In this document: positions 48,000 to 57,237 of the stretch, piece after piece
Position numbering within the stretch: the stretch's first letter is position 1
Layout of the letters: each line of letters starts with the position of its first letter
Assembly (NCBI GenBank): GCA_046350375.1
Contig: JAXMAO010000002.1
Span: 124,001 to 188,000, forward strand
DNA length: 64,000 bases
Direction of reading: 5' to 3'
DNA from: JAXMAO01 sp046350375
GTDB taxonomy: Bacteria > Planctomycetota > Phycisphaerae > UBA1845 > UTPLA1
Notes under the pieces: model-generated
The model's input: the letters and a program-made list of their open reading frames with translations, nothing else
Database searches by the model: none
What the model was told of the DNA's origin: nothing
Translations under genes and position numbers: made by a program

Positions 48000-49091
48000 T
48001 CAGCTGTTCACGTTAAGCGTGATTCCGCCGTAGATCGCGTTCACGTCGTTCTGTCGATTGGCCGCGTTCTGCAGCTTGCTCTGGGCCGGCAGCCACATGA
48101 ACGGATTCGACGATTGCAGATCGCCCAGCGAATCGACGTGGCCGTCGAAGAAGCCGAAGTTCCCCACGAAAACGTCGGCCGGCGAGCCCGGCGACGGACT
48201 CGGCGACCGGCTGTGGCGATAGGCATACTGCCGCGCGTCGGTCGTGCCCGGCGGCACCGGCTCGTTGCCCGGGGCGGCGCTGCGATCCCACGAGCGCGAC
48301 AGCTTGCTGTAGGGCGCCACGTCGGCAAACGCGCCGCCATAGTTCGAGGTGGCGCTGACGTCGTAGTCCGGCTCCTGCGTCACGGTCGAGAACCGCGAAC
48401 CGTCCGCCACGGCCACCTTGTTGGCCGCGTCGCCCACCAGCGACAGCCGCGGCGAGTAGCTCGCCGGCAGAATCTCGCTGAACGTGCTGCCCGTGCTGCC
48501 GGCCGTCGGATAGAAGTCCATCCCCGCGTCGGGCGCGTCGGGCGTCGGTCGACCGAGAAACAGGAAATTGCGCGACATGTTCATGGCCACCATCGGCCCG
48601 GTGCCGGCGTTCACGCCGCCGCCGCCGGAAAAGAAGCTCGCCAGGAACTGGTTTGACGCACACTGAAATATCTTCATCCGGCGGATGATGTCGAACCGCG
48701 CGGCGACATCCTCCGTCAGCACCTCGCGCATCCCCGCATCGAGCGCCAACGGCCCCATGAAATCCCACCGCCCGGTCGCAGGACCGCCGAACACCGTCGC
48801 CGTCCAGCCGCGCTTCAGCATTTCGGCCGGCCGGAGGTAAACCCCCGACGTGTTCGGCGACCCGATGATCGCGTCGTCATTCGCATTCGCATAGGTGCTG
48901 ACGCCCTGGAAGACGGCGCGGATGTTGCTCGCGCAATACACCCGCTGTGCCACCCGCCGGGCCGCCGACATCTGCGGCAGCAGAATCGATATCAGCAGCG
49001 TGATGATCGACACCACCACCAGCAGCTCGATCAGCGTGAAGCCGGGCCGGCCCGCGCTGGCTGACTTCACTCCTAACGTGGCGTTTCGCAT
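48000..49091 (-). CDS. Prepilin-like (type II/IV secretion) protein
   Basis: 363 residues from ATG 49091. The signature GFTLIELLVVVSIITLLISI follows a short basic leader (VKSASAGRPG). A PilD-type peptidase would cut after the Gly and methylate the Phe, leaving an N-terminal helix for pilus assembly. The large extracytoplasmic part ends with FGFFDGHVDSLGDL, typical of the many planctomycete H-X9-DG/pilin-like proteins. A single gene without a secretion cluster. Confidence 0.9.
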   Translation of the reverse strand: MRNATLGVKSASAGRPGFTLIELLVVVSIITLLISILLPQMSAARRVAQRVYCASNIRAVFQGVSTYANANDDAIIGSPNTSGVYLRPAEMLKRGWTATVFGGPATGRWDFMGPLALDAGMREVLTEDVAARFDIIRRMKIFQCASNQFLASFFSGGGGVNAGTGPMVAMNMSRNFLFLGRPTPDAPDAGMDFYPTAGSTGSTFSEILPASYSPRLSLVGDAANKVAVADGSRFSTVTQEPDYDVSATSNYGGAFADVAPYSKLSRSWDRSAAPGNEPVPPGTTDARQYAYRHSRSPSPSPGSPADVFVGNFGFFDGHVDSLGDLQSSNPFMWLPAQSKLQNAANRQNDVNAIYGGITLNVNS

Positions 49092-49108
49092 GGCTTTGCA
49101 CCCCGATC

Positions 49109-49585
49109 CTACTTGCGTTTCTCGGCCTCGATCGCCTCGCGCATCAGCTCCGCCGGCGGCCGCGGATTGTGCGGAAACACCTCGCGACCGCAGTCCGGAC
49201 ACCGTGTCGGCTCATTCACCCCGACATACATGTTCAGCAGCACCAGCGTTGGCGTCGTCTTCGCCTTCCCGTCCGCCGTCCAGTAACACTTCTCCGCCGG
49301 AAACCCCGTCGGGCGATTCGTGTACGGCGACATCACCGGATACTGGTCGCCATCCTTGATCGTGTACGAAAACGCCTTCCGCGTCTCACTGCAGATAAAG
49401 TTCCGGTCCGCCGACGACTCCGCCGCCGACCGCCCGCCCACGTGCGTCCACATCCACACCAGCGCCGCCAGCAGCAGCGCGCCGCTGATCGTGATGCCCG
49501 CCCAGCCGCGCATGAAGCGGCGAAACCCGCTGACCTGCTCCTCAGGCTCACGAACGTGCCGTTCCACGATCACGTCTCGCTTCAC
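49109..49585 (-). CDS. Cys-motif membrane protein, tandem paralogue A
   Basis: 158 residues from GTG 49585 (no ATG in a suitable place). One span (AGITISGALLLAALVWMWTH) precedes an exported part with four Cys: FICSETRKAFSY, EKCYWTADGKAKTTPTLVLL and TRCPDCGREVFPHNP. The CxxC with GREVxPHNPxPP resembles a zinc-ribbon. It shares the whole order of motifs with the next gene upstream (about 45% identical by eye). Function unknown; sits 17 bases before the prepilin-like gene. Confidence 0.75.
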   Translation of the reverse strand: MKRDVIVERHVREPEEQVSGFRRFMRGWAGITISGALLLAALVWMWTHVGGRSAAESSADRNFICSETRKAFSYTIKDGDQYPVMSPYTNRPTGFPAEKCYWTADGKAKTTPTLVLLNMYVGVNEPTRCPDCGREVFPHNPRPPAELMREAIEAEKRK

Positions 49586-49611
49586 ACTCTCGCAGCCTGA
49601 CCGCGCCGCAG

Positions 49612-50073
49612 CTACTTCCGCGCCGCCGCCATCTTCTCGCTCGGCGGCATCGGATTGTGCGGCACCACCTCCCGACCGCAGTCCGGACAATGCGTCGGCC
49701 CAGGCTTCCCGACATACTCGTTCAGCAATACGTACGTCGGCTCCAGTTTCGCGTTGCCGTCCTTCGTCCAGTAACACCGCTCCGCCGGCCAGCCGGTCGA
49801 CTTCTTCGAATGCGGTGAATAGACCGGCGGCCGCTCCCCGTCGCGCAGCCGATGATTGAAGCTCTTCAGCGTCTCGGAACAGACAAACACCGGCTCCTGC
49901 GACGTCACCGTGTCCGACGCCGGCGGCTGTCGGAACATCTGTACCACCAGATACCCCGCGACCCCCAGCGCCACCAACGCCACGATTACCCCGAGCCCGC
50001 CCGCCAGCGGTCCCCCGCGCCGCGGACGATCCCCCGTTGCCGGTGCCCCGGCCTGATTGGATGTCGCTGTCAT
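49612..50073 (-). CDS. Cys-motif membrane protein, tandem paralogue B
   Basis: 153 residues from ATG 50073 (GGGAG eight bases upstream). One span (GVIVALVALGVAGYLVVQMF), then FVCSETLKSFNHRLRDGE, YSPHSKKSTGWPAERCYWT, LLNEYVGKPGPTHCPDCGRE and VVPHNPMPPSE. It shares the four Cys and surrounding residues with paralogue A, and the two lie 26 bases apart. Together with the pilin-like gene they form a small minus-strand cluster. Function unknown. Confidence 0.75.
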   Translation of the reverse strand: MTATSNQAGAPATGDRPRRGGPLAGGLGVIVALVALGVAGYLVVQMFRQPPASDTVTSQEPVFVCSETLKSFNHRLRDGERPPVYSPHSKKSTGWPAERCYWTKDGNAKLEPTYVLLNEYVGKPGPTHCPDCGREVVPHNPMPPSEKMAAARK

Positions 50074-50358
50074 GGTGCTCACTCCCGGCTGCCCGCTATT
50101 GGGCCATACTGCATGCTAGCCGCCTCCCGCCGCCGAGCCAAGCACCAACCACCACCCCGCCACGAACGCCGCTCCGCCAACACGCGCCGTGCCAGAACGT
50201 CTCCATATCGGTCCCTCTGGCTGTCTTGGGGCGGCTCATTCCTTTTGGACCGCGCCGCGGCCGGTCAACCGGCCTCCGCGGCGGCTCAATTCATGAGGAA
50301 CCTCCGTGGGAATCGCCGCACCGCGCCCGCCCGTCACTCGCACGCCGCCGAAACACTT

Positions 50359-51183
50359 CTAGGCCGGGTCCAGCAGCTCAACCTCCTGCCTTCGAACCCA
50401 CCCCCCGGTGCCGTCGGCCAGCTCGACATGGACCCACTCGCCGCGCGGCGGCTCGACCAGCACAAACTCCACCCCGTCCCCCAGCGGATGATTGAACGCC
50501 GCCTCGTAACTCTCGCCGTTCCCCTTCCGCACGGTCACGTCCGGGCGCACCAGCACGCCCGCTGGCCGCGCGCCCCACCGCCCCCATTCGCACGCCACCG
50601 AAATCGCCAGCGACGCCGCCACCGCGCCGCTCAGCCAGCGCCCCCAGCGCACCCACGGCCCGCTTCGCGCGCGGGCCAGCCCGGCCGCCATCAGCGCCCA
50701 GAACGCCACGTACGCCACAATCCCCAGCTGCGCCCGCGCCCGCAGCGACGTCCCGTAGTGCAGAAACAGCAGCGTCCGCAGCACCGCGTGCGTCGCCGGC
50801 GGCGGAATGTTGACGCTGCACTTGGATCGCGCAAACCGCAGGTTCTCCTTCAGGCTCGCATCGCCGGGAATCAACCGCTCGGCCCGCCGATAGCACGCGA
50901 TCGCCCGCCCCAGTTCCCCGAGCATCACGTATGTGTTGCCCAGGTTGTACAGCAGCGGCCCGCTCTCGATCCCGCCCGACACCAGCGCCGCAAACCCGTC
51001 GCGCGCCGCGGCGTAGCGTCGCTGCGCCTCGGCCGGGCTTCGCAACGCCAGGCTCGTCGCGTCGTCAAACGCCTGGATCGCCCGCGAGAACGTCGCCTCG
51101 GCCTCGTGCGCCGGCGCCGCGCCGCCCGCCACGCCGCACGACAGCGCCGCAACCAGCCCCGCCGTGGCCGCCACGCGCCTCAC
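50359..51183 (-). CDS. TPR and SH3-like protein, last gene of the Bat-like operon (BatE-like)
   Basis: 274 residues from GTG 51183, which overlaps the BatD-like stop (GTGA). Signal peptide (AATAGLVAALSCGVAGGAAP), TPR-like helices (LYNLGNTYVMLGELGRAIAC YRRAE in two parts), two membrane spans (LGIVAYVAFWALMAAGLA), and a C-terminal SH3-like beta domain (GVLVRPDVTVRKGNG and WVHVELADGTGGWVRRQEVE). The same TPR-TM-SH3 order is seen in BatE of aerotolerance operons. Function unproven. Confidence 0.8.
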   Translation of the reverse strand: MRRVAATAGLVAALSCGVAGGAAPAHEAEATFSRAIQAFDDATSLALRSPAEAQRRYAAARDGFAALVSGGIESGPLLYNLGNTYVMLGELGRAIACYRRAERLIPGDASLKENLRFARSKCSVNIPPPATHAVLRTLLFLHYGTSLRARAQLGIVAYVAFWALMAAGLARARSGPWVRWGRWLSGAVAASLAISVACEWGRWGARPAGVLVRPDVTVRKGNGESYEAAFNHPLGDGVEFVLVEPPRGEWVHVELADGTGGWVRRQEVELLDPA

Positions 51184-52931
51184 AACGCCCGCTCCAGTTC
51201 CGCCAGACACGCCCGCGCGCGATCCACCAGCCGTTCCGCATCGTGGGCCGCCCCGCGGCCGTACTGCGCCAGCTCCAGCTCGCCCAGCAGTCCGTCCACG
51301 CGCTGCCGCAGCTCGCCCGCGACGCCGCGCTCCGCCAGCACCCGCCCGATCTCCGCGCGGGTCATCGCGCCCGGCGGCGCGTTGACGCAATCCGCCACGA
51401 ACCCGCCCACCGCCGCTACCACCGCCGCCGCGGCGCCCGACTCTCCGGCCGACAGCAACTGCCGCCGCGCCGCCCCGGCCGCCTGGCTGCGGCGCCGATA
51501 GGCGACGTCGCTGGTCATCTTCCGCCGCCGCCGCGCCACCAGCCACGCCGCCGCATACAGAGCCGGACAGCCCGCCAGACAGGCCGCCCAGCCCGCGCCC
51601 GGCGCGAACCGCTGGTCGGCCAGCGCCACCCGCGCATCGGCGCAGTTCGCCAGCAACCCCTCGCTCCGCGACACCAGCGCCGCCGCCGCCCGCGGACGGT
51701 TCGGCTCGGCCTCGACCACCTGCGACATCGACAGGTTCGCCCCCGTGCGCACCGTGATCGGAATCGCCTCGCTGTGCACCACCTCGAACCGCCCGCGCTG
51801 CGGATCGAAATAGCAGAACGGAATCGCCGGAATCTCCGTCACCTCGCTCCGCGCCGCCCGCACCGTCTGCGTGAACGTCTTCTCGTCGCCGCTCACCGTG
51901 CCCGCCAGCGACTCGTCCGGCACCTTGAAGTCCCGCGCCAGCTCCGCCACCCCCGCCAGCGACGGCGCCGCCAGCCGCTCCAGCCGACCGGTCCCCCGAA
52001 TCACGATCCGCAGCGTGATCGGATCGCCCACCGACACCGTCGTCGGCGACGCCGACGCCGACATCTGAAACTGACCCACCGCGCCGCTGAAGTTCTCCGG
52101 CCGACCCTCGTCCGGGATCGGCTTGACCGTCAGCGCGCTCGCCGCCGGCGACGCCGACAGCCGCCGGCTGCGCTGCATTCTCAGCTCGCCGAAAAAGTCG
52201 CGCGCCAGCGACAGCGGATAGTTGATCGTCAGCGACACGCTCGACAGCCGCAGCGGCCCGGGCGCCTCCGGATAGATGATCGCCGTCTGCTCATACACGT
52301 AGTACGCCGCCGCCCGCCCGTCGCCGTCCTCGCGCACCCGCTGCTCGACAAACTGCGGCTCGCCAAACGCCCCCAGCGCCGACGCGTTCCGATCCACCAG
52401 GCTCCACATGTTGCCCGGACTGAGCGTCGTGTTCTGATGCCGGAAGACCCGGATCCAGACGCGCAGCGTCGCCCGCACCGGCTCCTCCACGTACGCCGAT
52501 TCGCGGTCCGTGTGCACTTCCACGATCAGCGGCGTGCCTGCTTCGCCGCGCGACACCACCAGCAGCAGCGGATCGGTCGAATAGGTCTTCCCGTCGGCCC
52601 GAATCCGGATGCCCGGAATCGTCAGCCGCCCGGTCTGCAACGGCACGATTCGAATCGTGTAGACGCGGATCGTGCTGCGGATCGTCCGCCGGCCGTTGAA
52701 TTCCATCGAGGTCTGCGTCGACACGCCTGGATCGAGCGTCAGGCGCATCGTCGCCGCCGCCGGCAGCTGCGGCGCATCCACGTCGTTCGCGTCGGCCACG
52801 CGAATCGCCAGGACGACTTCCTCGCCCACCTGCGCCGTCGGCGACGACAGCTCCGCCGACACGTCGGCCGCCGCGCAGCGCGCCGCCGCCATCAACCCCA
52901 GCGCCGCCGACAGCCATCCGCTGCGCATCAC
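51180..52931 (-). CDS. BatD-like aerotolerance-operon protein
   Basis: 583 residues; start GTG 52931 or ATG 52928. Signal peptide (SAALGLMAAARCAAA). The extracytoplasmic beta-rich part has repeated Ig-like modules (LSSPTAQVGEEVVLAIRVAD and ASPTTVSVGDPITLRIVIRG), the pattern of the BatD/OmpA-like family. One late span (AACLAGCPALYAAAWLVARR) is followed by a cytoplasmic helical tail. BatD is thought to form a membrane complex with the VWA proteins encoded upstream. Confidence 0.88.
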   Translation of the reverse strand: MMRSGWLSAALGLMAAARCAAADVSAELSSPTAQVGEEVVLAIRVADANDVDAPQLPAAATMRLTLDPGVSTQTSMEFNGRRTIRSTIRVYTIRIVPLQTGRLTIPGIRIRADGKTYSTDPLLLVVSRGEAGTPLIVEVHTDRESAYVEEPVRATLRVWIRVFRHQNTTLSPGNMWSLVDRNASALGAFGEPQFVEQRVREDGDGRAAAYYVYEQTAIIYPEAPGPLRLSSVSLTINYPLSLARDFFGELRMQRSRRLSASPAASALTVKPIPDEGRPENFSGAVGQFQMSASASPTTVSVGDPITLRIVIRGTGRLERLAAPSLAGVAELARDFKVPDESLAGTVSGDEKTFTQTVRAARSEVTEIPAIPFCYFDPQRGRFEVVHSEAIPITVRTGANLSMSQVVEAEPNRPRAAAALVSRSEGLLANCADARVALADQRFAPGAGWAACLAGCPALYAAAWLVARRRRKMTSDVAYRRRSQAAGAARRQLLSAGESGAAAAVVAAVGGFVADCVNAPPGAMTRAEIGRVLAERGVAGELRQRVDGLLGELELAQYGRGAAHDAERLVDRARACLAELERAL

Positions 52932-53812
52932 CAGTCGCGCTCCACCGCCTCGCGCCCCGCCATCATCGCCTCACGCCGCCGCCGATCATCGCGCCGCGCC
53001 CGCTCCTTGTCGCGAATCGCCTGCAACTTCCGCTGCGCCTCCTCCATCGACGGCTCGCTCTTCTTGCCCGGGCCGCCCTTCGACTCCTTCTTCTGCGGCT
53101 GTTTGCCCTTCGAGTCGTCCTTATTCTTCTGGTCTGGCTGCTTCTGCGAGTTCTTCTCCTCCTGCTCGCCCGGCTTCGGCTGCTCCTTCTTCTTCTGCTC
53201 GTTTTTCTGCTGATCCTGCTGCTCGGGCTGCTCCTGCGGCTGAGAGCTCGGCTGACTCTGGGGGTTCTTCTTCTGCTCCTCCTCCTGCTTCTTCTTCTCC
53301 TCCTCCTGGCGCTTCTTCTCTTTGTCGATCAGGTCCTTCATCAGCAGCTGCGCCGTTTCGATGTTCTCGCGCGTGGCGCGGTCCCCCGGCGTCAGCTCCA
53401 GCGCGTCGCGCCAATAGTCAATCGCCCGCTGGAGCTCCTCGATCGCCCCGGGCAGGTCGGTCAGCCGCTGCAGCGCCGTGCGATAGGCACAGTTCCCCAG
53501 GTTGTACTTCGCCTTCGCCTCCAGCGCCGGATCGCGCGTTCGCAGCGCGTCGCCAAACGCCTTCCGCGCATCGTCCAGGTGATCGAGCCGATAGTGCGCA
53601 ATCCCCTGGTTGTACGACACCTCGGCCGCGTCCGGCGCCTCCACGCCGGCCCGCTTGTAGGCCGCCAGCGCCGCGTCGTACTTGCCCGCCGCCAGCGCCG
53701 CGTTCCCCTCGTTCAGCGCGCTCACCGCCGTCAGGCTCTCGCCGCCGCGCGCCGCCGCCCCCGCCAGAAGCGCCACTGCCACCGCCAGCCGCAGCACGTC
53801 CTGCCGGTTCAT
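52928..53812 (-). CDS. TPR protein with Gln/Lys/Glu-rich tail (BatC-like)
   Basis: 294 residues; ATG 53812 overlaps the VWA gene by four bases. Signal peptide (LRLAVAVALLAGAAARGG), TPR units (LNEGNAALAAGKYDAALAAY, YNQGIAHYRLDHLDDARKAF, YNLGNCAYRTALQRL), then about 130 residues of Lys/Glu/Gln/Pro low complexity (53000-53330), almost certainly disordered. Same gene position as BatC. Confidence 0.88.
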   Translation of the reverse strand: MNRQDVLRLAVAVALLAGAAARGGESLTAVSALNEGNAALAAGKYDAALAAYKRAGVEAPDAAEVSYNQGIAHYRLDHLDDARKAFGDALRTRDPALEAKAKYNLGNCAYRTALQRLTDLPGAIEELQRAIDYWRDALELTPGDRATRENIETAQLLMKDLIDKEKKRQEEEKKKQEEEQKKNPQSQPSSQPQEQPEQQDQQKNEQKKKEQPKPGEQEEKNSQKQPDQKNKDDSKGKQPQKKESKGGPGKKSEPSMEEAQRKLQAIRDKERARRDDRRRREAMMAGREAVERDW

Positions 53813-54846
53813 GCCGTCACCCCCGCGCCGCGCGACATCGGCCGCACCTCGCGCGTCAGCGTCTCGATCGCCAGCAGCGCCAGCGCCGCCGCCGCGAAAA
53901 TCTGGTACCGCGCGTAATACCGCTGCACTTTCTTGGCCTCGATCTGCCGCTTCTCCAGCGTCGAAATCTTCTCGCGATAAATCCGGTCGAGCTCGATGTT
54001 CTGCGTCCCCGCGGGCACATACGCCCCGCCGCCCGCCAGCGCCATCTGCTGCAGCGTCTCCGGGTTCATCTTCGACCACACCTGCTGCCCTTCGTGCTCC
54101 AGGTAGGGCTCGCCGCGCTGCCCGGGCACCGGAATCCGCGCCCCCTGGTTCGCATCGCCCAGCCCGATCGTAAACACCCGCACCCCCTTCTCGGTGAACA
54201 CCTTCCGCGCCGCGTCCACCGGGTAGCTCTCCTGGTCCTCGCCGTCCGAAATCACGATGATCGCCTTGTAGTTCTTCACCGTGTCGTCGAACGACTCCGC
54301 CGCCAGACGCACCGCGTCGCCCAGGTTCGTCCCGCCGCGCGGCGCCGAGTTCACCCCCACGTCGTCCAGCACCAGCCGGTAAAACCCGTAGTCGATCGTC
54401 AGCGGACACTTCAGCACCGGCATCCCCGCAAACGCCACCAGCCCCACCCGGTCGCCCGAAAGCGTCCGCGTCGACACCAGGTCGCGGATGTCCTGCCGGG
54501 CGCGCTCCAGCCGGCTGGGCATCACGTCGCGCGCCATCATGCTGCGCGACACGTCCAGGCAGATCATCAGGTCCAGCCCGCGCGCCTGCACGTCCTCCCA
54601 GTAGACGCCCCAGCGCGGGCCCATCAGCGCGATCACGATCGCCACCAGCGCCGCCAGCGACAGCCCCGCCTTGGCGATCTGCCGCCCGCGGCTCACCCGC
54701 GGCGTCAGCACCCCCACCAGGTTCGCCGAGGCAAACGTCCGCAGCGCCGCCGCCTTGCGCGCAAAGCCGAACACCCACACGCCGATCAGCGCGAGCACCA
54801 CCCACAGCAGATGCAGGTTGCCGATGCGATCCAGCTGGATGTCCAT
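53809..54846 (-). CDS. VWA-domain membrane protein (BatB-like)
   Basis: 345 residues. Two N-terminal spans (LLWVVLALIGVWVFGFA and SLAALVAIVIALMG), a VWA domain with MIDAS DVSRSMMARD (DxSxS), the Thr in GGTNLGDAV and IVISDGEDQ, then a C-terminal span (YQIFAAAALALLAIETL). VWA/MIDAS proteins bind divalent metal and partner proteins; with the MoxR ATPase they act as a chaperone-like module. 4-base overlap with the TPR gene. Confidence 0.92.
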   Translation of the reverse strand: MDIQLDRIGNLHLLWVVLALIGVWVFGFARKAAALRTFASANLVGVLTPRVSRGRQIAKAGLSLAALVAIVIALMGPRWGVYWEDVQARGLDLMICLDVSRSMMARDVMPSRLERARQDIRDLVSTRTLSGDRVGLVAFAGMPVLKCPLTIDYGFYRLVLDDVGVNSAPRGGTNLGDAVRLAAESFDDTVKNYKAIIVISDGEDQESYPVDAARKVFTEKGVRVFTIGLGDANQGARIPVPGQRGEPYLEHEGQQVWSKMNPETLQQMALAGGGAYVPAGTQNIELDRIYREKISTLEKRQIEAKKVQRYYARYQIFAAAALALLAIETLTREVRPMSRGAGVTA

Positions 54847-54865
54847 CGCCCGCCGCTCCCGCGCC

Positions 54866-56095
54866 TCAGGGAATCTTCCGCAACAGCGTGTTCGCCAGCG
54901 TCATCTCCAGCGCCAGCATCACGAACGACGCCATCAGCCACGGCCCGCTCTTCTCGGTGTATTCCATGTACCGCTTCTCGTCCGTCTTCGTCCGCTCCAG
55001 CTTGTCGATCTCCTGGTAGATCTTCACCAGCGAGCGCGTGTCCGTCGCCCGGTAGAATTTCCCCCCGGTCGCGCTGGCCACCTCCTGCAACACGCTCTCG
55101 TCGATCTCGAAGTTCGCCGCAATCAGCTCCGGCTCGCCCGTCACCCGGTTGATCTGCTGCACCGGCACCTGGCTCGACCGCCCCACCAGCACCGTGTACA
55201 CCCGAATCCCCAGCGGCTTGGCGATCTCCGCCGCCTCCACCGGGTCGAGCGAGTCCGGCACCGTCTGCTTGCCGTCGGTCATCAGCACCATCACCCGCCC
55301 CTTGACCGCCGGCTTCTTCTCGTCGCCTTGTCCGCGCGTCGCCTGGTTCAGCCGCTCCAGCCCCAGCCCGATCGCGTCGCCGATCGCCGTGCCGTCCTCC
55401 TCGGTCAGCAGCCGGTAGAGCGACTCGACCTCGCGCAGCTCCGCCGGCGCGGCGTTGCGCAGCTGCAACTGCCGATACTCGCGCTCCAGCGAAATCCGCC
55501 GCCGCTGGTCATCCAGGTCGTTCTTCGCCCGCACCGACTTCAAAATGTTCAGCAGGTTCGCATGATCCAGCGTCAGCGGGCAGACGCTGTCGGCATACCG
55601 CGCGAACGTCACCAGCCCGATCAGGTCGTTCGGCCGGCCGTGCAGTCCCAGGTCGCTGTTGCCACGCACGAAATCGGCCACGACGCGCTTCACGACGTCG
55701 ACGCGCGTCGTCGGTTCGCCGTCCGAGCTTTCAAAGTCCAGCGCGTTCATGCTGCCCGAGATGTCGCACACCAGTTGAATCGCGATCCCCTCGCTCGAAA
55801 TCTGTGTCTGCGCGTTGCCCTGCCGCGGCCGCGCCAGCGCCACCACCAGCGCCGCCAGCGCCAGGCTCCGCAGAATCGGCAGGACCAGCCGCGCCCGGGC
55901 CCGCGCCCCGCCCGCGCCGAGCCGCAGCCGCGACACGTCGGAAAACAGCACCGCCGCCCGCCGCCGCGGATCCAGCCAGCACCACCACACCACCGGCACC
56001 AGCACCAGCCCCGCCAGCAGCCACTTGTGCATCAGCTCCTTCGACGGATCGCCCGCCCACGCCACCATCGCCGCACTCGTGCCCGCCATGCTCAC
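54866..56095 (-). CDS. VWA-domain membrane protein (BatA-like)
   Basis: 409 residues; GTG 56095 (GTGA overlap with the next gene) or ATG 56089. Two N-terminal spans (KWLLAGLVLVPVVWWCWL and LRSLALAALVVALA) precede a VWA domain: VCDISGSMNALDF (DxSxS), IGDAIGLGLE and MVLMTDGKQT. The insertion between these strands (residues about 190-250) is longer than in BatB. A final span (WLMASFVMLALEMTLA) closes it. Partner of BatB in the Bat/MoxR system. Confidence 0.92.
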   Translation of the reverse strand: MSMAGTSAAMVAWAGDPSKELMHKWLLAGLVLVPVVWWCWLDPRRRAAVLFSDVSRLRLGAGGARARARLVLPILRSLALAALVVALARPRQGNAQTQISSEGIAIQLVCDISGSMNALDFESSDGEPTTRVDVVKRVVADFVRGNSDLGLHGRPNDLIGLVTFARYADSVCPLTLDHANLLNILKSVRAKNDLDDQRRRISLEREYRQLQLRNAAPAELREVESLYRLLTEEDGTAIGDAIGLGLERLNQATRGQGDEKKPAVKGRVMVLMTDGKQTVPDSLDPVEAAEIAKPLGIRVYTVLVGRSSQVPVQQINRVTGEPELIAANFEIDESVLQEVASATGGKFYRATDTRSLVKIYQEIDKLERTKTDEKRYMEYTEKSGPWLMASFVMLALEMTLANTLLRKIP

Positions 56096-57201
56096 GCCGC
56101 CCGCTCCACCGTCGCCAGCTCCACCTCGCGCTCGCGCTGCCCCGTCGACACGATGAAATCCCGCGCCGCGCCGAACACCTCCTCGATCTCCGCCTTGCCC
56201 GGCAAGTGCCGCGCATACTTCACCGGGTCGCACGCCGCCACGAACTGCCGCAGCATCGGCTTGTACTGCCCCGCCAGCCGCCCGTCGTGCTCCAGCGCCC
56301 GGATGAACTCCTCGCTCGTCTGCTCCGCCGCCGCCAGGCCGAACCGCAGCTCGATGTAGCGCCGCAGCAGCCCGTTCAGCCGATAGTAGAACTCCGTCAC
56401 CTGCCCGGCCGACAGCAGGTCCTCCGCCACCAGCCGCTCCAGCTCCAGCAACGCCCACTGGTGCGGCGGCATCTGCACCCGCGTCTCGGCCGCCGCCCGC
56501 CGCCGCCGCCACCACGCCAGCCCGCCCGCCGCCAGCAGAACCGCCGCCGCACCGCCCGCCCACAGCGCCGCCCGATAGCGCGCCGGCAGCGGCAGCGTCG
56601 CCGGCTGTTTCAGGTCGTTGAACTTCTGCGGATCGAACTGCCCGCTCAGCAGCGACTCCACCGTCAGCTTCACCCCCGACACCCGCACCGCAGACTCAAT
56701 CGTCGGCCGACTCGTCGCCCCCGCCGCGCCGTCGCCCCCCCCGGCCGCGCCGCGCCGATCGCTGAACTTCACCTCGATCGCCGGTAGCTCGAACTCGCCC
56801 GACAGGAAACTCTCCAGCCGATACTCCTGCCGCCACGTCGGCGTCGCCTCGCCCTCCGCCGGCGAATGCTCCCGAAAATCGCGCACCGAAAAACCCGGCA
56901 GCGGCGAGCCGAACTTCGGCATCCGAACCTCCACCTGCGGCAGCGCCACCGCCGTGATCGTCACCTGCACCGGGTCGGCAATCGTCATCCGGTCCCGATT
57001 CAGCCGCACCGTCACCTTCACCGGCCCTCGCTCGGCGCTCTTCTCCACCGGCTGACCCGCCGGTTGCGTCGTCGGCGAAGACCCTCCGCCCGGATGGCGG
57101 CAGCCCGCCGACGCGCCCGCCAGCAGCGACAGCGCCGCCGCGGCGCGCACCAGCCGCGCCCCGTGCCCGACGCCCGTCCGTTTCGCGTCCTGTCGCGCCA
57201 A
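56092..57201 (-). CDS. DUF4381-like/BatD-related lipoprotein with membrane span
   Basis: 369 residues. Lipobox-like N-terminus (AAALSLLAGASAGC). The periplasmic part has an Ig-like module (KVTVRLNRDRMTIADPVQVT, then GEFELPAIEVKFSD). One span (YRAALWAGGAAAVLLAAGGL) is followed by a cytosolic helical domain with LLELERLVAEDLLSAGQVTE and FYYRLNGLLRRYIELRFG, typical of DUF4381-type proteins in Bat/MoxR operons. Ends with a 4-base overlap to BatA. Confidence 0.8.
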   Translation of the reverse strand: MARQDAKRTGVGHGARLVRAAAALSLLAGASAGCRHPGGGSSPTTQPAGQPVEKSAERGPVKVTVRLNRDRMTIADPVQVTITAVALPQVEVRMPKFGSPLPGFSVRDFREHSPAEGEATPTWRQEYRLESFLSGEFELPAIEVKFSDRRGAAGGGDGAAGATSRPTIESAVRVSGVKLTVESLLSGQFDPQKFNDLKQPATLPLPARYRAALWAGGAAAVLLAAGGLAWWRRRRAAAETRVQMPPHQWALLELERLVAEDLLSAGQVTEFYYRLNGLLRRYIELRFGLAAAEQTSEEFIRALEHDGRLAGQYKPMLRQFVAACDPVKYARHLPGKAEIEEVFGAARDFIVSTGQREREVELATVERAA

Positions 57202-57237
57202 TTCGTCTCTCGCCTCGCCGCGGGCCGATCGCCCGCG

